Origin: Delphinus delphis
Lineage: Eukaryota; Chordata; Mammalia; Artiodactyla; Delphinidae
Length of the DNA: 64,000 nucleotides
Assembly: GCF_949987515.2 (NCBI RefSeq)
Contig: NC_082691.1
Coordinates: forward strand, 59,155,740 to 59,219,739
Direction: 5' to 3'
Of the stretch, positions 58,191-64,000 are shown piece by piece. The notes under the pieces were generated by a model, which saw nothing but the letters and a program-made list of their open reading frames with translations, searched no databases and had not been told where the DNA came from. Position 1 is the stretch's first letter. Every line of letters starts with the position of its first letter. Both the position numbers and the translations under genes were made by a program.

Positions 58191-60325
58191 TCCAGGTTTG
58201 GTTTCGTTCATTTATTTTGGGTTTTTTTGTCTGTTTCCTTAATTAGAAAACTTTTACTAATTCTTCGCTTACGTCTTAATGTACGCATGTTTCTAGAGGT
58301 GTACTTTACTTTAGAGAATGGGAAACAAAATTTGATATGGTAAAGCTTGTTCCACTTCCTTTTGTGGTGGGGGCTATATTTCCTGTCTCCAACTGAGGCA
58401 GTTTTTTCTTTACTCAGGATGTTAGTGAAGCTACACTTCCCAAGCATTACCACAAGGTGATGCAGTGACTTTGTGTATTACTTCTCCACTGGGTGGTGTG
58501 TGGGTCTGTGTGTGTGCGGGTCTTTGTGTGTGCCTGTGAGCATGTGTGTAGTGTATAAATCTGCCTGTGAATCATCTTGATACATTAGCATTCTCAGTGA
58601 ATTTCAACATTTTTATAAGCTTGCCCATCTTTTCACTCTGTTTCCTATCTGTGTGAAGAGTGAAACAGGAACTGTATGGGAATTAGATATTTTACTGTTT
58701 AAAATAAGTTGATTCATGTTGTAATTACATTCAGATTACATTTATCCATGTTAACTTTTTTATGACTAGAAGCTGTATTGGAAAATTAATTAAAAAGTAA
58801 TAATGAGAATGGAATGACTTTTGTAAAATATTTCTATAGTTATAGTTGCATTGAAATGTTTAAAAAGGTTGGAGTGTTGGTGAGAGATTAATGAAGGTTA
58901 TTAATGGGATAATTACAGATTATCATGCTATAAAGATTTGTAAGCATCGTGAATATATTTAAAGTCTGATGTTAGGGTTTTATATTAAAAACTTGAATTT
59001 TGGGGAGAGGGTTTAAAAATGAAATTTCATGTTGATGTGTTTATTTAAAATAATGAAAAGAATACATTAAATATACTGGTAAAAATTCAGTCAGTTGAGT
59101 TAAAAGTTAAGGTCCTGTTAAGTTCTCCTTTCACACATAGCCCTCATGAGTAAATATTGTATGATGTGTGCTTTTTGAGTCCCTTTTGATGCATTTATAA
59201 GCATGTATACACATGTACATATATAAATACATATGTGTATACCTTAATGCTATTTTATACCTTAAAAACTTTTCAGTGAAGTAAAAGTCTAAGGTTGGAT
59301 TATCGATTTTTAAACACTGTTGTAATTGAGGTTAAACAAAAGTTTAAACTCCACTACCTTGTTTTATAACAAATAATTACTGCTTTGTTTGTTTAGTTTA
59401 CTTTAGGAAACAAGTTTTATGAAAAAAGTTTCATTCTTAAATGGCTTTTAATTAAAAGCATGGGAAATTCATCCTAAGCTAGCCTTATTTTCTCCTTACT
59501 GAATATGTCTCAGAGAAACTTAAATATTCACTCTCTTCATACAAAAACATTACTGATTCACTTGCCTCAGTTTTGGTAGTTGTTATCTGAAAGAGTTTGG
59601 TTCATCAGTTAACTATAGTCTCTCTCGGGTATTTTATAACCAATAGTGAACATTTTTTTCAAAACCAAAATCAAGGGTTTTTTTTTTTTTTTTTTTTTAA
59701 GGAAGCCACTGACTTGAAAGGAGATTATCATTAGTGACTTCATTAACATCATGACATCCCCTTGAGCCTATATTTGCTCAGACTATTCAAAGAAACAAAG
59801 TAGTAGAACTCTTCACTTACTTTAGGCAGTTTCTACCGTTTGTGCTACCTTTTCACTTTCCTGAAGGCTTTGGGTTACCAGCTGGAGAGTATTGACTGTT
59901 AAGTCCTTCTGTGAAGTAGGGTCGCTGGTAATAAAGCCTTTTTGTTAGTGCAGAGGTACAGGAGGTTTATTACTGAATGCATTCTCTTTACCTTGGAATC
60001 CTGGCAAACCTCAGGTGGGGAGAGGCTGACAGACATCCAGCCTGGAATTCTACCACAGTGGCTTCCAGGTTGATGATTGACTGTCTCTTTATGGGATGTC
60101 TAGTATATTGTGTGTCCTGTAAGTACAAAGCAGTATTTTGACCATAACAGAAGCAGAGAACACATAAGAGGAAAAGTAGACATTTTTTAAAGTGTTTATT
60201 TCAGAACTTTAAAAATTTGCCTTAGTATTTCAAACAGATCAGCAAAAGAAACATTTGTAAAAGCATATTGTCTTAGATTTTCCTAGCAATAAAGACTTCT
60301 TAGTAATTGTTAAAATGTGAGTAGT

Positions 60326-60453
60326 TTTGGGAATTCCTTGGTGGTCCAGTGGTTAGGACTCGGCACTTTCAGTGCTGTGGCCCAGGTTCAGTCCCTGGTC
60401 AGGGAACTAAGATCCCATAAGCCATGCAGCGTGGCAAAAAAAAAAAAAAAAAA
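60326..60453 (+). mobile_element. Short CHR-like SINE
   Basis: The head is 'gaattccttggtggtccagt'. The exact duplication 'gtgagtagt' lies at 60,317-60,325 and 60,454-60,462. Confidence 0.94.
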
Positions 60454-61150
60454 GTGAGTAGTGTTACTTCTGTGCTTGTCCTGTAGAAAATTCATAGATT
60501 TGTGAAGTAAGTTAGAATAATTTGGTCAGCAAATTCTTGTCCCAGTTTTTCTCATTGTTTACAGAGATTCCTGTTTTGATGACTCAGAAGTTAAGTGCCA
60601 TAGTGTCAGTGTCATTGTTTCTGATGTGGTACTGTAGGATCAATGACTGTACTGAGTCTGTGACACACTGTACAGAGATATATTTTTTGAGTAAATCCTC
60701 AGTTGTATCATTTTTCTCAAAAGTAGAGCACAAGATACGGAAAACATTTGGGTCTTGCAGATTTTTATAGGCGACTTTTACCATTCATCTGCTAGCTGGT
60801 GCTTGGTGTTCACTAAACCAGTGAGCATTCACTGAATCTATAATAGATTCTCAACAGTATGTGTTTCATTTACACTATACATTTAAAAATACATTTATTT
60901 TTAATCAGTGAATGTATGGAAACTGTACAATAATACTGGAAGTCAAGGTAGGATGAAAAAGTAGAATTGGTATAGGTAGAGAGGAACAAATAGGCTCTGA
61001 ACTATTTCAAGTAGACCAACTGAGATTTTACATCATTTGAGAGATTTGAACAAGTATGAACCAGAAGCCCAAGAAGACAGCCTAGGTCTGGGAATCTAGG
61101 TGAGATTTGCTAATGGAGACTTAAATTGTTGGGTTGGGTCAGAGTCTAAG

Positions 61151-61334
61151 TAGTAGTTCTCTATCCTGGCTGTATACAGGATTGAGATTACTTGGGGAGG
61201 CTTAAAAAAAAATGCTTGGATATACACACACATGCATGTGTGCGCCCAGGTCCCATTTCCGGAAATTCATTGTCTTTTCTTTTTCTTTTTTAAGACCCCT
61301 AATGATTCTGATATCTAGCCAGGGTTGAGAAAAA
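61151..61334. mobile_element. MER5A-like hAT element
   Basis: The left end 'tagttctctatcctggctgt' and the right end 'atctagccagggttgagaaa' are inverted copies. Between them 'gattacttggggaggcttaa' and 'ctaatgattctgat' match MER5A. A CA/TG-rich insert expands the middle. Confidence 0.85.
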
Positions 61335-61577
61335 GCTGGTCCAGGCGATCATGAGCGTGGGTCAGGAATGCAGGCACAGAGAGGTTAGCATCAATTACAG
61401 GAGCCTAGGGGAGGGACGGGATGGATCAGATTAGGGAGGAAAATGATGAAGTTCAAGAGTTCAACATAGAAACACTGCTGGCTCATTTGGTTTCGGTTGC
61501 AAAAGAAGCAGAGGGTTAGGCTTTGCAGGAGAGTTGAGAGTTTGTTTTTGATTTTGGTTTTTAAAATTTTTTAACTC

Positions 61578-61916
61578 GGGACTTCCCTGGTCGAGCAGTG
61601 GTTAAGAATTTGCCTGCCAACGCATGGGACACGGGTTCGAGCCCTGGTCCAGGAATATCTCACATGCCACGGAGCAACTAAGCCCGTGCACCACAACTAC
61701 TGAGCCTGCGCTCTGGAGCCTGTGAGCCACAACTACTGAGCCCAATGCCACAACTACTGAAGCCTGCATGCCTAGAGCCCATGCTCTGCAACAAGAGAAG
61801 CCACCGCAATAAGAAGCCCACGTGCCGCAGCGAAGAGTAGCCCCTACTCAACGCAATTAGAGAAAGCCCGCGCACAGCAACAGACCCAACGCAGCCATAT
61901 ATAAATAAATAAATAT
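61578..61916 (+). mobile_element. CHR-type SINE, long form
   Basis: The head is 'gggacttccctggtcgagca' and the body has three 'cacaactactgagcc'-like modules. The exact 11-bp duplication 'ttttttaactc' lies at 61,567-61,577 and 61,917-61,927. Confidence 0.96.
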
Positions 61917-61995
61917 TTTTTTAACTCATGTAACTTTCTGAGCCATATTGTAAGTTAGTTACTTCTCAGTTTGTATTTTTATATTTAATCACATT

Positions 61996-62154
61996 AAAAA
62001 AAATTTATTTATTTATATGGCTGTGCCAGGTCTTAGTTGCGGCATGTGAACTCTTAGTTGTGGCATGTGGGATCTAGTTCCCTGACCAGGGATCAAACCC
62101 AGGCCCCCTGCATTGGGAGCGTGGAGTCTTAGCCACAGGACCACCAGAATTCCC
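61996..62154 (-). mobile_element. CHR-like SINE
   Basis: The copy is antisense, ending 'ccaccagaattccc'. The exact 12-bp duplication 'tttaatcacatt' lies at 61,984-61,995 and 62,155-62,166. It lies about 200 bp upstream of TAX1BP1 exon 2. Confidence 0.95.
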
Positions 62155-62357
62155 TTTAATCACATTTTTAAGAAGGAGTTCCAGTATTAAATATATTATA
62201 TTTACAATATAATATAAATATAATATAAAAGTATGTCTTTTCAGTAATTATGGTATGAAAATATCCATGTAATTTGCATTAAATGTTATGTATTTTCTGA
62301 AGGTATGAGTTTTTTCTTAGTTGGTATCATTAAATTTGTATGATTTACTTGTTTCAG

Positions 62358-62526
62358 ATTCGCAATGACATCCTTTCAAGAAGTTCCACTGCAGACTTCC
62401 AACTTTGCGCATGTCATCTTTCAAAATGTGGCCAAGAGCTATCTTCCTAATGCACACCTAGAATGTCATTATACCTTAACTCCATATATCCATCCCCATC
62501 CAAAAGATTGGGTTGGTATATTCAAG
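62358..62526 (+). CDS. TAX1BP1: TAX1BP1 exon 2 (first coding exon)
   Basis: This exon encodes the N-terminus of Tax1-binding protein 1 (T6BP/CALCOCO3), a cytosolic adaptor that binds ubiquitin and LC3/GABARAP proteins in selective autophagy and works with TNFAIP3 (A20) to restrain NF-kB signalling. The ATG is at 62,365-62,367, with G at -3. It opens 54 codons beginning MTSFQEVPLQ and ending in DWVGIFK, which match the start of mammalian TAX1BP1 and the first half of its SKICH domain. The exon is bounded by an acceptor (pyrimidine-rich 'ttacttgtttcag', ending at 62,357) and a strong donor 'AAG|gtaaga' at 62,527. It ends in phase 0, which fits the family continuing V-G-W in the next exon. From memory of the human protein, residue 27 is Ile there and Leu here. 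The frame runs on after the donor to a stop at 62,607, but that extension is intronic. Only the first exons fall in this window. The coding span is 62,365-62,526. Confidence 0.97.
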
Positions 62527-64000
62527 GTAAGAGGACTTTCTCCATATTTCTTCCATGTAGGTACTCTTTATTTTCTTCTTAAGAGGTTGACAAGTAGTTT
62601 ATACTAGTCTTGTCTTAACTCTACTTTAAGGGTCATTTTTGTAAACATCAAATGTAAAACATTGTGTAAACATGAAATATTTAATAGTGCAGGGTAGTGT
62701 ACAACAAATGTTATGACCTTCAGTTCAGCACACTTTCCTCTCTATGATTAAAAGGTTCAACTTAAGGTCTTACAGAAATTTTTTCAAATCTTCTTGTTTT
62801 TTCTTCTTCTGTTTTCTCCATTCCTTACCTAAAAAACATGATCTTTTCCTTTGGGTTACTATATCATTTACTATCTTGTCATTTGTAATTAATTTTGTAT
62901 AGCTCTACAACTATGTTATTATCTCTTCTATTGTCCTGCATTGTTTAAATATTCCTTATATTGTCTTATGCTTTTATAAGAGTATTCTGTTTTACATGAC
63001 TAAATAGTAAATTCTTTGATAGCAAGAGTCCCAGTTCTAATATTTTGCCAATCATTTTGTGTACTATATGCTTGAAAATTACATTGAAATGATCATTAAA
63101 GTGTTGGAAGTTTTTTGGCAATTTCAGTTCCTGAGGATGTAATGGAGAACCAAAACATACGAAGGTCCTTTGAACAGTCAAAATAGTGTCATAAATGTCT
63201 AAACAGTAAAACTTACTTTTCTCCTTGGTTACTTTAGATTCTCCCTGAGAATCAATTTATTTTATTTTAGATGTGATTTATTAAAATCAAGACCATTAGG
63301 TCTTGAAATTTTGATTGTGTGGTCTGTATAAGTTAAATAGCAAAGTAGAAAGAAATAAGAGTAGCCGCTAGAATTAGGCACATGTAAAGTACTTAGAAGT
63401 GAAAGTCTGGCCTAATAGAGTGAGGAGGGCAGAAAAACTATATTGGACAAAACAGAGTTTTGGCATTTAATGATATTTCAGTTCCTTTTTTTTTTTTTTT
63501 TTTTTTGCGGTACACGGGCCTCTCACTGTTGTGGCCTCTCCCGTTGCGGAGCACAGGCTCCAGACGCGCAGGCTCAGCGGGCCCAGCCGCTCCGCAGCAT
63601 GTGGGATCTTCCCGGACCAGGGCGCGAACCCGTGTCCCCTGCATCGGCAGGCGGACTCTCAGCCACTGTGCCAGCAGGAAAGCCCTCAGTTCCTTTTTGA
63701 ATTGAATCCCTTATCCCTGGTGTTGCTGGATAGATGAGTCATTTACTCTTTATTTAATTTTTTTTTTTTAAGGCTTGTTAGATTCCAATGTGGATTCCAG
63801 TATGGATTCCAAAAGCTTCATTGTAAGCTTTTTATGAAATCAGTATCAGTTTAAATTTTATGTAAGAGATGAATAGCAAGTTAAAGATACTAAGAATTGG
63901 CATTTTCTGCAAGAATGAGTCAGAGAGGAAGAATAGAGCAGGGTAATGAGATTGAGGGAAGGGAAGGGCATTCCTGGCAGGAAAATGGCTTAAGCAGAGG
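62527..64000 (+). other. TAX1BP1: TAX1BP1 intron 2 (start, runs off window)
   Basis: The intron opens with donor 'gtaagag' directly after the AAG codon of exon 2. The following 1.47 kb is AT-rich, lacks coding signal and contains one antisense CHR SINE with clear duplications. The next TAX1BP1 exon, expected to begin with codons for V-G-W, is not in the window. Confidence 0.9.
63491..63685 (-). mobile_element. CHR-2-type SINE with 20-bp deletion
   Basis: This antisense copy has the exact 13-bp duplication 'tcagttccttttt' at 63,478-63,490 and 63,686-63,698. The 'catggctcacg' part of the body is deleted. Confidence 0.95.

Larger units (their letters stand above)
54991..62357 (+). other. TAX1BP1: TAX1BP1 intron 1
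   Basis: This 7.4 kb intron runs from donor 'gtaagt' to acceptor 'cag' and separates the 5'UTR exon from the first coding exon. Its first 600 bp belong to the CpG island; the rest is AT-rich. It has taken in an L1 3' fragment, two older L1-like fragments, a MER5A-like hAT element and three CHR SINEs, all listed separately. No additional exon with convincing splice sites and coding potential was recognised. Confidence 0.85.

Noticed and set aside
62527..62607. Extension of the TAX1BP1 frame past residue 54
   Set aside because: The sequence after AAG is a canonical donor 'gtaaga', and the extra residues do not match the family, which continues V-G-W from the next exon.
1..64000. Bacterial, phage or CRISPR-type systems
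   Set aside because: The sequence is repeat-rich mammalian DNA with introns; regular direct repeats found are microsatellites, SINE duplications or short degenerate arrays.

Overview
The window is nuclear DNA from a mammal, most likely a cetacean. About 33 tRNA-derived SINEs of the CHR type (head 'cttccctggtgg', B-box-like 'ggttcg' region, A-rich tail) are scattered through it. Many belong to the roughly 200-215 bp subtype with the 'gagccatggccgctgag' body that is abundant in whales and dolphins. Nothing bacterial, phage, plasmid or CRISPR-like is present. The species is inferred from repeat content only.

The one protein-coding gene I can support is the 5' end of TAX1BP1 (Tax1-binding protein 1, a SKICH-domain ubiquitin-binding autophagy receptor), on the + strand. 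Its CpG-island promoter and 5'UTR exon 1 lie near 54.6-55.6 kb. A 7.4 kb intron 1 follows. Exon 2 (62,358-62,526) carries the start codon and the first 54 residues. Intron 2 runs off the right edge.

Positions 1-54.6 kb look like intergenic DNA upstream of TAX1BP1. In human, TAX1BP1 sits between HIBADH and JAZF1 on 7p15, in the extended HOXA neighbourhood, so this stretch probably corresponds to the HIBADH-TAX1BP1 gap. I see no HIBADH exon. The region is filled with interspersed repeats: L1 fragments of several ages (including a 5' piece with ORF1 coding relics at 2.1-3.7 kb and an ORF2/3' piece at 10.1-11.3 kb), L2 and MIR fragments, DNA-transposon relics (MER2-like, MER5A-like, another hAT-like element, and a hAT transposase fragment), several ERV LTRs and many CHR SINEs. 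A 5'-truncated processed pseudogene of AP2S1 lies at 43.5-44.2 kb.

Most short ORFs are chance reading frames or SINE/L1 translations. The structurally interesting signals concern retrotransposition: insertions bounded by exact target-site duplications, two probable tail-only insertions, a SINE inside a 55-bp tandem repeat, small recent duplications and perfect hairpins. Two repeat-poor blocks may hold conserved regulatory DNA. I found no evidence for a new biological system.
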